DNA of 64,000 bases from JABDIY01 sp963803845 (GTDB lineage Bacteria > Actinomycetota > Acidimicrobiia > Acidimicrobiales > SZUA-35): NCBI GenBank assembly GCA_963803845.1, contig CAWDNZ010000005.1, forward strand, positions 372,001 through 436,000, written 5' to 3'. This document shows, one piece after another, positions 8,243 to 16,979 of the stretch. The notes under the pieces were generated by a model. The model saw only the letters and a program-made list of their open reading frames with translations, was not told where the DNA came from and did no database searches. The position numbers and the translations under genes were made by a program. Position 1 is the first letter of the stretch. Each line of letters opens with the position of its first letter.

Positions 8243-9133
8243 ATGATCTACGCTTGGGGAATGGACGAAGCGGAGGTCATCGCCAACCATCGTGAAGCGG
8301 GCCGCATGTTCGAAGCCGGCGGCGTAGAGAGCTTCGTCCGTGAAGACGGCGATGGGCCAAACGTGCTGTGTCTCCATGGCGTGCCATCCTCAAGTTTTCT
8401 CTATCGCAAGGTCCTTCCCGAGCTTGCTGATCGCGGGCTGCGTGGCATTGCCTTTGACCTCCCCGGTCTCGGTTTTGCCGCCCGCCCGAAAGAGTTCGAC
8501 TACTCCTGGACCGGCCTGGGACGGTTCGCAACGGCTGCGGTTGATTCGCTCGGCCTGCGGCGGTTCCACCTCGTGGTGCACGACATCGGGGGGCCGGTGG
8601 GGTTTGAGCTGGCGGCGCATATGCCCGAACGCATCCAATCGGTGACCGTCCTGAACACACTGGTCGACGTCTCCACCTTCAAGAAACCATGGCCCATGCG
8701 GCCCTTCGAGCATCCCGCAATTGGAACAGTCTGGCTGAAGGGGATGACCCGAACCGGGTTCAGGATCCTCATGGGGCTGCAGGGCATAGGTGATATGTCA
8801 GCGGTGTCGAAGGCCGAGCTGGGGGCGTATCTGGCGTTGCTGAAACGAGGCGACGGTGGGAAAGCCTTTCTTCGGATCATGCAAAGTTTTGAGACAACCG
8901 CCGCCAAGCAGACCCTCTACCGGTCCACGCTGAGCAACGTCCCCTATCCGGTCCAGGTGATATGGGGTGAGCACGATCCTGCGCTCCGGATCGAAACGTT
9001 CGGGGAGGCCGCTCGAGAAGCGGCCGGACTCCAGACGATCCACCGGCTGCCAGGCAAGCATTTCCTTCAAGAGGATCAGGCCGCGCCGCTCGCTGCCCTT
9101 ATCTCGGCATTTGTCCGGAGCGGCAGCCAGTAG
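8243..9133 (+). CDS. Alpha/beta hydrolase with Asp nucleophile (haloalkane dehalogenase or epoxide hydrolase type)
   Basis: An alpha/beta-hydrolase of about 296 residues. The oxyanion loop LHGVPSSSFLYRKVLP comes first, then the nucleophile elbow VVHDIGGPVG with Asp near residue 114, an acidic residue in WGEHDPAL, and the catalytic His in PGKHFLQED near residue 273. Asp rather than Ser as nucleophile places it with haloalkane dehalogenases, epoxide hydrolases and fluoroacetate dehalogenases. Starts at 8234 (GTG), 8243 (ATG) and 8261 (ATG) are possible and none has a strong ribosome site. The gene follows the MttB gene by 65 bases on the same strand. Real substrate unknown. Confidence 0.85.
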   Translation: MIYAWGMDEAEVIANHREAGRMFEAGGVESFVREDGDGPNVLCLHGVPSSSFLYRKVLPELADRGLRGIAFDLPGLGFAARPKEFDYSWTGLGRFATAAVDSLGLRRFHLVVHDIGGPVGFELAAHMPERIQSVTVLNTLVDVSTFKKPWPMRPFEHPAIGTVWLKGMTRTGFRILMGLQGIGDMSAVSKAELGAYLALLKRGDGGKAFLRIMQSFETTAAKQTLYRSTLSNVPYPVQVIWGEHDPALRIETFGEAAREAAGLQTIHRLPGKHFLQEDQAAPLAALISAFVRSGSQ

Positions 9134-9229
9134 CTGTACGGGGTCGCCTAGGTCTCAGGTGGCCGGGTTGCACCACGATCCATTCCCGGCCGCTGTCAAC
9201 ACAGCATCCGGAGGTGACCGGGTGGAGGC

Positions 9230-10459
9230 TCAGGTCCCTTGGTTGATTGCGGACCGGTCGATGTCGGCGATGGCGGCGACTCCGGTGAGTGCCATGGTTT
9301 GTTCGATCCCAGACTGGAAAAAGTCGAGCAGGTGGGTGACCCCGGCCTCTCCTCCGGCCGCTAGTGCGTAGAGATGGGGCCGGCCGATCATGCAGGCGGT
9401 AGCGCCTAGTGCGATGGCTTTCACCACATCGCTGCCCCGCCGGACCCCACCATCGCAGTAGATCTCAGTTTGGCCCCCCACTGCATCGGCAACGGGCGCG
9501 ACGAGGTCGATGATCGCTGGGGATGCGTCGAGTTGCCGCCCACCATGGTTGGACAGCGCAATCGCCTCGATGCCCTCGGAAGCGGCGATCTTGGCGTCGG
9601 CCACCGACTGGATCCCTTTCAGAATCACTGGACCGCCCCACTGGGAACGAATCCAGGCCACGTCGTCCCATGACAGCCCCGGGTCGAACTGGGAGTTGAT
9701 GTATTCCGCCAGCGAGACCGCAGACGAACCGTCCTCGGTGCCCTTGTTGAGGCGGGCCGTGCTGACAGCTACGTTCGAGAACACGATTGGTTCGGCCCGC
9801 AAGAAATCCCACACCCATGCCGGTCGCATCGCCCCTTCGATAAGCGTGTCGAGTCCCAGTTTGGGGGGCAACGTCATGCCGCGGCGAACGTCCCGCTCGC
9901 GCCGTCCGAGCACGGCGGTGTCGACCGTGATGTAGAGAGCTTCGTAGCCGCGGTCCTTGCACCGCTCCAACATGTCTTTGGTCAGCTCGCGGTCTCGCCA
10001 CACATACACCTGATACCACTTCGGCCCATTGCACACATCAGCCACTTCTTCGATGGATCGGGTGCCCATGGTGGAAAGGGAGAACGGAATGCCGTGGGCC
10101 GCAGCGGCTCGGGCGGTTGCGAGTTCCCCGTCGGGGTGGGCGATCCGAGGAAACCCGGTTGGGGCGATGATGAGCGGCATTGGTGCTTTCCGGCCCAGGA
10201 TCTCCGTTGCTGCGTCGATGTTCGTAACGTCTCGTAGTACGCGTGGCACCAAGGTGCGATCGGAGAATCGACTGGCGTTGCGCGCCATGGCGAGCTCGTC
10301 CTCCGCGGCTCCGTCGATATAGTCGAACACGCCAGCCGGCAGGCGCTTCTTGGCAATGGCCCGAAGATCGTCGATATTGGCAGCCGAAGCGAGGCGACGT
10401 TTGGTGGCGTCACGTTCGATCGGTTTGAGACTGACGACGGACCGCAGTGATTCAAGCAT
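9230..10459 (-). CDS. FMN-dependent alpha-hydroxy-acid dehydrogenase
   Basis: A 409-residue enzyme starting at the ATG at 10459, which follows GGGAGA at good spacing; a longer frame reaching 10696 overlaps the MFS gene and adds 79 Arg/Pro-rich residues that do not look real. FMN-barrel signatures are clear: GVFDYIDGAAEDE, IIAPTGFPRIAHPDGE, KWYQVYVWRDRE, ITVDTAVLGRRERD, and the active-site His loop ALSNHGGRQLD with CDGGVRRGSDVVKAIALGA binding the phosphate. The family oxidises L-2-hydroxy acids such as lactate, mandelate or glycolate at the flavin. Its neighbours, a hydrolase before it and an MFS transporter upstream, fit uptake and oxidation of a small organic acid, but the substrate cannot be read. 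Confidence 0.9.
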   Translation of the reverse strand: MLESLRSVVSLKPIERDATKRRLASAANIDDLRAIAKKRLPAGVFDYIDGAAEDELAMARNASRFSDRTLVPRVLRDVTNIDAATEILGRKAPMPLIIAPTGFPRIAHPDGELATARAAAAHGIPFSLSTMGTRSIEEVADVCNGPKWYQVYVWRDRELTKDMLERCKDRGYEALYITVDTAVLGRRERDVRRGMTLPPKLGLDTLIEGAMRPAWVWDFLRAEPIVFSNVAVSTARLNKGTEDGSSAVSLAEYINSQFDPGLSWDDVAWIRSQWGGPVILKGIQSVADAKIAASEGIEAIALSNHGGRQLDASPAIIDLVAPVADAVGGQTEIYCDGGVRRGSDVVKAIALGATACMIGRPHLYALAAGGEAGVTHLLDFFQSGIEQTMALTGVAAIADIDRSAINQGT

Positions 10460-10551
10460 TGGCGTTCTCCCGGTTGGCCGTGCCCAGGATAGGTTCTCGG
10501 CACCGTTGAAAGCGAAGTGCAACAGTTGCTCGCCCCGCGACTCGGTTTCGG

Positions 10552-11880
10552 TCAGTAGTTGTCGGTCGGTACGGGTACGGGCACCGCCTCGAGTCCAGTT
10601 TCGCGGGGGAGGCCTGCGGGGCAGGCGGCCTCTAGCCCGGCGTCGGAGGTGAGGCCCAGCTGATCGGCTGATCCGCCCAGTCGGCGCAGAAGCCACAACG
10701 CGGGGATCGCCAGGCTGGTCACCGCTCCGCCCACCACATACCCACTACTGAAGGATCGAGCATCTGAGACCGCCCCCAATCCAACCTGTCCGCCGACGCC
10801 GCCGACCGACGAGATCATGGCATCGAACGAGATCACCGTGGCTCTGTGCTCACTGTCGGTTACCTGATGGAGATAGGCCTGGCGTACCGGCATCATCACG
10901 CCCATAGCTGCGGACACGATGAGCAGGCTTGCTACCGCCACGGTGAAGCTCGACGTCAGCCCGATCGTCACGGCGGCAATCGAACTGATCGACGCCGCCC
11001 CAACCAACAGCGTTGAGCGTCGTCCGCAGCGGCGGCTGATGATTTCGACCACCTGGTTCCCAGCGATCGTTGCCAACGAGACACCGGCGGTCACGAGTCC
11101 CACGATCCAGACGGCATCTCGTTCCAACAGCTCAAGGAAGTACGGCTGGGCGGCATAGAACGCCCAGCCGAAGAACACCCCTCGGATTGCGCCGGAGATC
11201 ATCAGTAAGCGCAGACCCCGGTGGCCCCATCCGCTGGCAATCCCCACCCGAGCCTGCCGGCTCATTTCGGCGGGGATCTCCCCGAGGGTCATGGGCCGTG
11301 GCGTAAATCCGATCTCGGTCATCAACTTGCCGGCGACGACGAAGACCGCCACAAGGAGAAGCGCCCGAGCCAGAAACGGAATGGCCAGATTCCATTGGCC
11401 CAGGAAACCGCCGCCGATCGTGCCGAGGAACATGGCGCTGCCGCTGACCTGTTGGCTCCTGGCGAACACTTGATCCAAATCCGGATTCTCGTCGACGGTC
11501 CTCAGAGCGTCAACGAGCCATGCCTCGAGAGCCCCGGAATAGAACGTGAAGCCCAGCCCCATCGCTACGGAGATGAGACTGAAAACCACTACCCCGGAGC
11601 TGGCCTGGGCCGCTAGCACGTACATCACCGTGGTTGCCGCCAGGATTCCAACACTCAAGAGATAGGACACTCGCCTGCCCAGTGTGTCGGCCACTACCCC
11701 GGTTGGAATTTCGAACAGGACCATTCCTGCGGAGAACAGTGCATTTGCTATGAATACCTCGCCGATGGCCAGACCGGCATCAAGGAGGAACAGCGTGTTC
11801 ACACTCCAGATCAGCGACGCCGCCAAGGTGTACATCCCGGCCAGGGTCATGTAGGTCTTGACGATTCGACCACCACTCAC
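10552..11880 (-). CDS. MFS transporter
   Basis: A 442-residue major facilitator with about twelve hydrophobic segments. The loop 2-3 signature appears as GVVADTLGRRVSYLLSVG, preceded by a helix rich in Ala and Met. A GTG at 11880 gives the longest frame; an ATG ten codons in is also possible. The C-terminus is a non-membrane tail of about 45 residues rich in Gly, Leu and Pro. The gene precedes the FMN dehydrogenase on the same strand with 92 bases between them and is divergent from the PhyH gene. Drug-like efflux or metabolite transport are both possible; nothing in the sequence fixes the substrate. Confidence 0.85.
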   Translation of the reverse strand: MSGGRIVKTYMTLAGMYTLAASLIWSVNTLFLLDAGLAIGEVFIANALFSAGMVLFEIPTGVVADTLGRRVSYLLSVGILAATTVMYVLAAQASSGVVVFSLISVAMGLGFTFYSGALEAWLVDALRTVDENPDLDQVFARSQQVSGSAMFLGTIGGGFLGQWNLAIPFLARALLLVAVFVVAGKLMTEIGFTPRPMTLGEIPAEMSRQARVGIASGWGHRGLRLLMISGAIRGVFFGWAFYAAQPYFLELLERDAVWIVGLVTAGVSLATIAGNQVVEIISRRCGRRSTLLVGAASISSIAAVTIGLTSSFTVAVASLLIVSAAMGVMMPVRQAYLHQVTDSEHRATVISFDAMISSVGGVGGQVGLGAVSDARSFSSGYVVGGAVTSLAIPALWLLRRLGGSADQLGLTSDAGLEAACPAGLPRETGLEAVPVPVPTDNY

Positions 11881-12033
11881 CTACCCAGTGTTCCACAGGT
11901 GGCTGAAGCGCCTCCACGTGGTCTCTCTAGGTTGCGGACGTGTCGAAACTGAGCAGCCGGTTGATCACCAAGCTCAACGAAAACCCTGCGCCTCGTAGCT
12001 GACAGCAAGCGGCGAACCTGGCAACATCTGCAA

Positions 12034-12891
12034 ATGAACTCTGATGTTCTTCGTCCGATCACACCTGCCGAAGTCGAGACCTTTGATCGAGACGGTGTTG
12101 TGTGTCTCACCGGGCTTTTCGACCGGGGCTGGATTGACCTGTTGCGGTTCGGTCTCAACCAGAATCTGAGCCACCCAACAAAACGGGCGCGCGTATGGGA
12201 CCGAGACGAAGCCGGACACACAATGTTCTATGACAGCCAGGCGTGGCAGGGGATTCAGGAATACCGCAAGTTCGTCTTCGATTCGCCGGCTGCCACCATC
12301 GCCGCAGAGCTCATGCGATCCTCGATGATCAACTTCTTCTTCGACGCCGTCTTCGTCCGGTCGCCCGGCACCCAGTTTTCAACGCCATGGCATCAGGACG
12401 AGCCCTATTGGTCGGTCGAGGGCTACAACACCTGCAGCATCTGGATGCCGCTCGTTCCGGTCTCGGCGGCGAACTGCCTTTCTTTCGTCCCCGGATCACA
12501 TCGCGGCACGAAGGTGCTGCAGCAATACAACTTCGGGTCCCTGAACCCAGATGGGCAGACAGAGATTGATCAGGTGGACTTCACCGGCATCGCCGAGGAC
12601 CTGTTCCCCGAAATCGACGCTGATCCAGAAAAGTGGGGAGTGGTCAGTTGGGATCTGGAGCCTGGCGACTGCATCGCTTTCAACAGTCGCATGATGCATG
12701 GCGGGTCGGGAAAACTCCCACCGGAGGCCGGGCTCGAAGTGTTCACCACCAAATGGCTCGGAGATGATGTCACCGTCAAGTTTCGCGAGTGCGGCATGGA
12801 CCCTGATCACACCGAGGTGATGGTCGCCGCCGGCCTTCAGCCCGGCGACCGACCGGAGGGGGACCTGTATCCGAGGGTGTGGACTGGGTGA
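12034..12891 (+). CDS. Phytanoyl-CoA dioxygenase (PhyH) family oxygenase
   Basis: A 285-residue Fe(II)/2-oxoglutarate oxygenase. The iron facial triad is visible: His and Asp in WHQDEPYW near residues 120-122 and the distal His in RMMHGGSGK near residue 222. The N-terminus FDRDGVVCLTGLFD is the normal PhyH opening. Family members hydroxylate small molecules such as ectoine, phytanoyl-CoA or amino-acid derivatives. The gene stands alone between the divergent MFS gene and the convergent aconitase X operon. A hydroxylated amino acid made or consumed here would connect it with the neighbouring dehydratase, but that is speculation. Confidence 0.87.
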   Translation: MNSDVLRPITPAEVETFDRDGVVCLTGLFDRGWIDLLRFGLNQNLSHPTKRARVWDRDEAGHTMFYDSQAWQGIQEYRKFVFDSPAATIAAELMRSSMINFFFDAVFVRSPGTQFSTPWHQDEPYWSVEGYNTCSIWMPLVPVSAANCLSFVPGSHRGTKVLQQYNFGSLNPDGQTEIDQVDFTGIAEDLFPEIDADPEKWGVVSWDLEPGDCIAFNSRMMHGGSGKLPPEAGLEVFTTKWLGDDVTVKFRECGMDPDHTEVMVAAGLQPGDRPEGDLYPRVWTG

Positions 12892-12972
12892 CGATCGCCA
12901 ACGATCAAGGCAACAACGTCAGAGAGTGGTGACCACGATGGTGCCGCCATGTTCCTTGTTGATGAAGGCCCG

Positions 12973-13377
12973 TTAGGTGAGCTGCCCATCATTGGAGATC
13001 GTGAGCTCGGACCCGTCGCGGATCTGGTGCAGCGTCTCCCGATCCACCAGAATCACGGGGCAGTTCGAGGCGTAGAGCGTGGCGGCCACCATCGCACCGG
13101 CCACCAGGTTGATATCGGCCTTTGTGATGATCAAGCCGGCTGGACCCGTACCCAGCCGCAGCGCTTCGCCCAGAGCGCCAGGCGTGGCCGAGGACCCTCG
13201 CGACCCCGGCATTGTCACGATGCGTCCGGCGAGGCTGGCACCGACCTGAGGATGGGCCCGGTCGATGATCGTGCCAGTGATCGGGTCGAACCCACCCCAG
13301 AACGAGAGCGGCTCGTCCAGGTGGAGCACTGGGGAAGACGCGGTTCCCGGGTGAAGGACCCGGCCGTGACCGATCAT
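12973..13377 (-). CDS. Aconitase X swivel (small) subunit
   Basis: A 134-residue protein. The ATG at 13377 overlaps the stop of the large-subunit gene by 4 bases (ATGA); the longer frame to 13533 would overlap that gene heavily. The sequence opens MIGHGRVLHPGTA, then has DEPLSFWGGFDPITGTIIDR and VTMPGSRGSSATPGALGEAL, the hallmarks of the DUF126 swivel domain of aconitase X. In two-subunit bacterial enzymes this part contributes the Ser/Gly-rich loop to the active site. Characterised bacterial aconitase X enzymes dehydrate cis-3-hydroxy-L-proline and archaeal ones dehydrate mevalonate 5-phosphate. It is the last gene of the minus-strand operon. Confidence 0.88.
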   Translation of the reverse strand: MIGHGRVLHPGTASSPVLHLDEPLSFWGGFDPITGTIIDRAHPQVGASLAGRIVTMPGSRGSSATPGALGEALRLGTGPAGLIITKADINLVAGAMVAATLYASNCPVILVDRETLHQIRDGSELTISNDGQLT

Positions 13378-14624
13378 GGCACGTGACCTGACACGGCTGC
13401 CTCCACGCAGTCGGCGAGGCCTCCGAACGCCACGTCGATATCCAGGATCCCCGGTGCGTAGTAGGCCCACTTGGCGGAGTTGGTCATAACCAACCCTGTT
13501 AATCCGGTGGGCTTGGGCGTGAAGTACGTGCACGTGTCGAGAACGATCTCAACCCCCGCCGCAAGGAGGGGCTCCGCCAGACGGCGCAATTCCAACTCAT
13601 TCAAAACCGCCCGACTGGTGGTGACCAGCAGTGCAGTTTGCGCATGCACCGTACGCCCGTCGAGGCAGCGCAAGAGTTCGGCGAACTCCGCTACCGAAAA
13701 ATGGGGTGTGCCCAGGCAGACCGCCGAAACAACGCCTGCCCCTACGGTGGACAAAGCGGCCAAAGTGCTGTTCACAAGGCTGAGGTCCACCAGGGTTTCC
13801 CGATGCGGCGTTCGCCCGCCAAGTGCGTCGGAGAGGGTCGGCGCTTCCGGGGTAACCCCAACGATGTGGAACAACTCAACCGCGCCCGATGAGGCGCCGG
13901 CGGCGGCAATAGCCTTCAACTCGTCCTCGGTGGCAGCGGGGAGGCCATCGATGACGGGCACGTCGGAGCCGCTCTTGCTGCCCAGGATGATCCCCAGCAC
14001 ATGGGCGAGCGTGTCGGTCCTCTCCGCGAACGCCGCGACAACCGCCTCATCCACCCGGAACACATGGCGGGCCAGTCGTCCCTCGTCGGTGTGAAGCCCT
14101 GAACGCGGCACCCGGCCGATCATGGCGCCACAGACATCGAGAAAGTCGCCGTACTTGTTGGTTCGGGCCCCCAATGCGGAGTTGAAGAACGAGACAGCAT
14201 TGGACTCGGACCCGATCACATGCTGACCGAAGGACGGGCGTCCCTCCGGTTGAAGGTAGGGGGCGCAGCTCCACATTGGCGTACAGCCGAGTTCCTCATA
14301 CCGTTTCATCAAGAGTTCGGCGCCGGCAACGTCGGCGGGGGTTCGTTCGAGCGGCCGAAGCCCCGGCGTGGTGCAGGAGATCAAACTGGCGTTGGTATGG
14401 GTGGGCACAGCCAGGCGGCCCCCTTCGGTCAGCAGAAAGTCCACGAATGCCAGGGAGATCTCGCCGGAATAGAAGCTGGAGTTGATGTGGGCGAACTCGA
14501 TTGGCACGAATTCGGTGGCTCCGGTCGCCTCGGCGGCACTCAGCATGAGCCGCATGGCCAACTGCATGGCCTTTCCGTCCGCGCCGGACAGCCACTGGTC
14601 TTCTTCGTGGCTCAGGGTGATCAT
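13374..14624 (-). CDS. Aconitase X catalytic (large) subunit, possible cis-3-hydroxy-L-proline dehydratase
   Basis: A 416-residue member of the DUF521/aconitase X catalytic family. It opens with LSHEEDQWLSGADGKAMQLA and carries cluster-type cysteines in LISCTTPGLRPL, YEELGCTPMWSCAPY and VLDTCTYFTP. These would hold a [2Fe-2S] or [4Fe-4S] centre, as in known aconitase X proteins. The companion swivel subunit is encoded immediately downstream with a 4-base overlap. The bacterial two-subunit form has been shown to act on cis-3-hydroxy-L-proline. Here the operon also contains a Rieske oxygenase and a carnitine-dehydrogenase-like enzyme, so a methylated or different beta-hydroxy acid substrate is an open possibility. 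Confidence 0.85.
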   Translation of the reverse strand: MITLSHEEDQWLSGADGKAMQLAMRLMLSAAEATGATEFVPIEFAHINSSFYSGEISLAFVDFLLTEGGRLAVPTHTNASLISCTTPGLRPLERTPADVAGAELLMKRYEELGCTPMWSCAPYLQPEGRPSFGQHVIGSESNAVSFFNSALGARTNKYGDFLDVCGAMIGRVPRSGLHTDEGRLARHVFRVDEAVVAAFAERTDTLAHVLGIILGSKSGSDVPVIDGLPAATEDELKAIAAAGASSGAVELFHIVGVTPEAPTLSDALGGRTPHRETLVDLSLVNSTLAALSTVGAGVVSAVCLGTPHFSVAEFAELLRCLDGRTVHAQTALLVTTSRAVLNELELRRLAEPLLAAGVEIVLDTCTYFTPKPTGLTGLVMTNSAKWAYYAPGILDIDVAFGGLADCVEAAVSGHVP

Positions 14625-14632
14625 GGTCGACG

Positions 14633-15403
14633 TCAGCGCCGGGGATAGAGGGTTTCGGTATTGCCGTCGACACCGATGATCTGTCCCGAAATATGGCGGC
14701 CGTAGTCGCTGCAGAGAAAGACGATCAGATCGGCGATCTCTTCAGGATCCACATAACACTGCATAGACGTACCGATTGCGTACATGCGGCGGACCTCGTC
14801 AACGGCGAGCCCCTCGGCAGCGGCGTGAGCTTGGACCACCCGATCCATTCGATCGCCGTTGACGTTGCCTGGCACGATGCCGTTGACCCGAATGTTGTGG
14901 GGCCCCAGTTCCATGGCAAGGGTTTTGGTGAGACCGGTGACGGCCCACTTGGCGGCCGCATAGGGCGTCCTGGTTGGATACCCGAGGATCCCGGCGGCGG
15001 AGATCAGATTGATGATCGCCCCGTGCTGCTGCTCCTTGAATACCGGGGTGACCCGACGGGTGCAATAGAAGGGTGCGTCAACGCAGACGGCCATCGTGTG
15101 GCGCCATTCCTGGTCGGTCACCTCTTCCACCAGCTTGGTTGGTCCCGCAACACCGGCGTTGTTGATCATGTAATCCAGCCCATCGGGCAGCACAGCATCG
15201 AAGATGGCATCGAGTTCGGCCGAGTTGCTCACATCACACTTCCACGTGGTGATGCCCACGGGAAGCGTGGAGAGCGCAGCCCCGTCGATGTCGCAGGTGA
15301 ACACCTCGGCACCGACCGCTTGCATCGCCAGTGCGGTGGCGCGGCCCATGCCGGCACCGCCGGCGGTGATGAAGGCCCGTCGCCCCTCCAGAGAGATTTT
15401 CAT
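14633..15403 (-). CDS. SDR family oxidoreductase
   Basis: A 256-residue classical short-chain dehydrogenase. The cofactor loop is TAGGAGMGRATA (TGxxxGxG type with a Thr-Ala variant), followed by an acidic residue at the second strand end (CDID), favouring NAD. NNAGVAG and the catalytic YAAAK motif (YAAAKWAVTG) are intact, and a Ser two residues before Ala-Gly in LISAAG completes the triad. It lies 8 bases upstream of the aconitase X large gene and 40 bases after the TetR gene on the same strand. An alcohol or ketone intermediate of the operon pathway is the likely substrate. Confidence 0.88.
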   Translation of the reverse strand: MKISLEGRRAFITAGGAGMGRATALAMQAVGAEVFTCDIDGAALSTLPVGITTWKCDVSNSAELDAIFDAVLPDGLDYMINNAGVAGPTKLVEEVTDQEWRHTMAVCVDAPFYCTRRVTPVFKEQQHGAIINLISAAGILGYPTRTPYAAAKWAVTGLTKTLAMELGPHNIRVNGIVPGNVNGDRMDRVVQAHAAAEGLAVDEVRRMYAIGTSMQCYVDPEEIADLIVFLCSDYGRHISGQIIGVDGNTETLYPRR

Positions 15404-15443
15404 ATGGGGCCTTTCGTCTGGTCCACCGTCGTCACGCCTCGGC

Positions 15444-16058
15444 TCATGCCGTGTTATCGAAGGCGATCTTCTCGCAGTGTTGCAGGCTTCGCTGCACGAT
15501 GTCGTGGTTCACGATCAATAGGGACGTGAGCCATACGCCGTTCTGGATTATCAAAATGTCGGTGGCCTTCTGGTCGACCTCCTGCGGCGACAGCTCCGGT
15601 CGAGCCGCCGCGATCAGTTCGCCCAGTCCGGATCGGTAGCGAAGCTGAGCTGCTTCGTTGATCTTGGCAAAGCGGGGATCGACACTGGCCAGTGACCAGA
15701 GTTGCAGCCGCAGGCCCAGGTAGTCGGTGGCGAGAAATGCGGGATCGAGCACTTGCCGCAGCGCATTGCGTAGACGTTCAGCAGGGTCTGCCCCGGGGAT
15801 CGAGGCAACGAGTTCGCCGTCCTGCTGGCCGATCCGTTCCAGCGCCGCGGTGATCAAGGCGGTCTTGCTATCGAAGTGGTAGTTGGCCAGCCCAACCGCA
15901 ACGCCGGCCTCTCGGGCCACTGCTCGCATGCTCACACCGGAGACGCCATCTCTGGCCAGCACGGCCAGAACGGCGTCAAGAATCCGTTCGTCTGACTGAG
16001 GGACCGTTTTCGTTCCTGATGGGGACACGACGGCGTCAGCGGAGGTGGCTGGTTGCAT
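15444..16058 (-). CDS. TetR family transcriptional regulator
   Basis: A 204-residue regulator. I use the ATG at 16058; the frame to 16142 would extend far into the upstream dehydrogenase gene. Even so the gene overlaps the dehydrogenase by 23 bases. The helix-turn-helix is ILDAVLAVLARDGVSGVSMR then REAGVAVGLANYHFDSK at residues about 25-75, the normal N-terminal TetR fold. The C-terminal ligand domain has no assigned specificity but resembles BetI-like repressors in length and in its hydrophobic final helices. Being embedded in the operon, it probably regulates it; the palindrome at 18951-18966 is the candidate operator. Confidence 0.88.
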   Translation of the reverse strand: MQPATSADAVVSPSGTKTVPQSDERILDAVLAVLARDGVSGVSMRAVAREAGVAVGLANYHFDSKTALITAALERIGQQDGELVASIPGADPAERLRNALRQVLDPAFLATDYLGLRLQLWSLASVDPRFAKINEAAQLRYRSGLGELIAAARPELSPQEVDQKATDILIIQNGVWLTSLLIVNHDIVQRSLQHCEKIAFDNTA

Positions 16059-16977
16059 TGAGAATTGCGAGGAGTAGTTGGTCGCGATCGGCGCTGAGCT
16101 GGGCGGTGGTCTTGTGCCCGGTGCTTTCTTGAACGCCGGCAACGAGCGCAGCAGCGATTTCGGGATTCAAGTGGAGTTCGCCCAGATCATCCCACCAACG
16201 GTTGAAGCTCTCGGTATAGCGCTGGCAAAAACTGCTCAGGCCACCTTCGCCGGCCCCCAAGTGGAACAGCATGTTTGGGCCCATGGCCGCCCAGCGCAAA
16301 CCAGGGCCGGCCCAGACCGCGGTATCCACGTCCTCAACCGTGGCGACGCCTTCGTTGACCAGATGGATCGCTTCCCGCCAAAGAGCCGCCTGGAGGCGGT
16401 TTGCCACGTGGCCCGGTACCTCCCGTTGGAGTTTGATGGTCACCTTTCCAACGGATTCATAGAACTGACAGGCTTCTTCCACCACGGTTTCGCCGGTGAG
16501 TTCGTTGCCCAGAACTTCCACGAGGGGAATCAGATGGGGCGGGTTGAACGGATGGCCGAGAACGAATTGGGATGGCGAACGCCAACCACCCTGCATCTCG
16601 GTCAAGGTCAGCCCGGACGCCGAGGATGCGACGATGGTCCTGGTGCCCAGAGCGGGTTCGATCGCTTTGAACACTTCGTGCTTGATGTCGACTCTCTCCG
16701 GCACGCTCTCTTGCACGAAGCTCGCCCCCTCAACGGCGTTGCGCGCATCGTTGTGAAACGAGACCGCATCGGGGTTTCCGTTGGTGGTGAGCCCCAGCGC
16801 AGTGAGCGTGGGCCACGCCGTTTCGATGAATCGACCAACTGCACTCTCGCAGTGTGGATCGGGATCGTGAACAGCAACGTGGTGGCCAGCCGCCAGGAAG
16901 AGGGCGGTCCAACTGGCGCCGATCACGCCGCCGCCAAGGGAGCACACCCGCTCCGATGTCGTGGTTTCCGAACTCAC
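16036..16977 (-). CDS. 3-hydroxyacyl-CoA dehydrogenase family protein, carnitine 3-dehydrogenase-like
   Basis: A 313-residue NAD-dependent dehydrogenase. The GTG at 16977 follows an AGATGAGG site that lies inside the end of the upstream SDR gene; the longer frame to 17031 is unlikely. The Rossmann loop is LGGGVIGASWTALFLAAGHH with DPDP at the second strand. GHPFNPPHLIPLVEVLG carries the catalytic His, and the helical domain has VPGHVANRLQAALWREAIHL, NEGVATVEDVDTA and GPGLRWAAMGPNMLFHLGAG. The last motif resembles L-carnitine dehydrogenases more than CoA-thioester enzymes. L-carnitine dehydrogenase oxidises carnitine to 3-dehydrocarnitine. Neither a BKACE-type cleavage enzyme nor a thioesterase is encoded here, so the complete carnitine route is not present in this window. 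Confidence 0.82.
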   Translation of the reverse strand: MSSETTTSERVCSLGGGVIGASWTALFLAAGHHVAVHDPDPHCESAVGRFIETAWPTLTALGLTTNGNPDAVSFHNDARNAVEGASFVQESVPERVDIKHEVFKAIEPALGTRTIVASSASGLTLTEMQGGWRSPSQFVLGHPFNPPHLIPLVEVLGNELTGETVVEEACQFYESVGKVTIKLQREVPGHVANRLQAALWREAIHLVNEGVATVEDVDTAVWAGPGLRWAAMGPNMLFHLGAGEGGLSSFCQRYTESFNRWWDDLGELHLNPEIAAALVAGVQESTGHKTTAQLSADRDQLLLAILNATSHLR

Positions 16978-16979
16978 AG

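Noticed and set aside
9465..10034. A 189-codon minus frame and other frames over the FMN dehydrogenase
   Set aside because: Shadows of a well-conserved enzyme; no motifs of their own.
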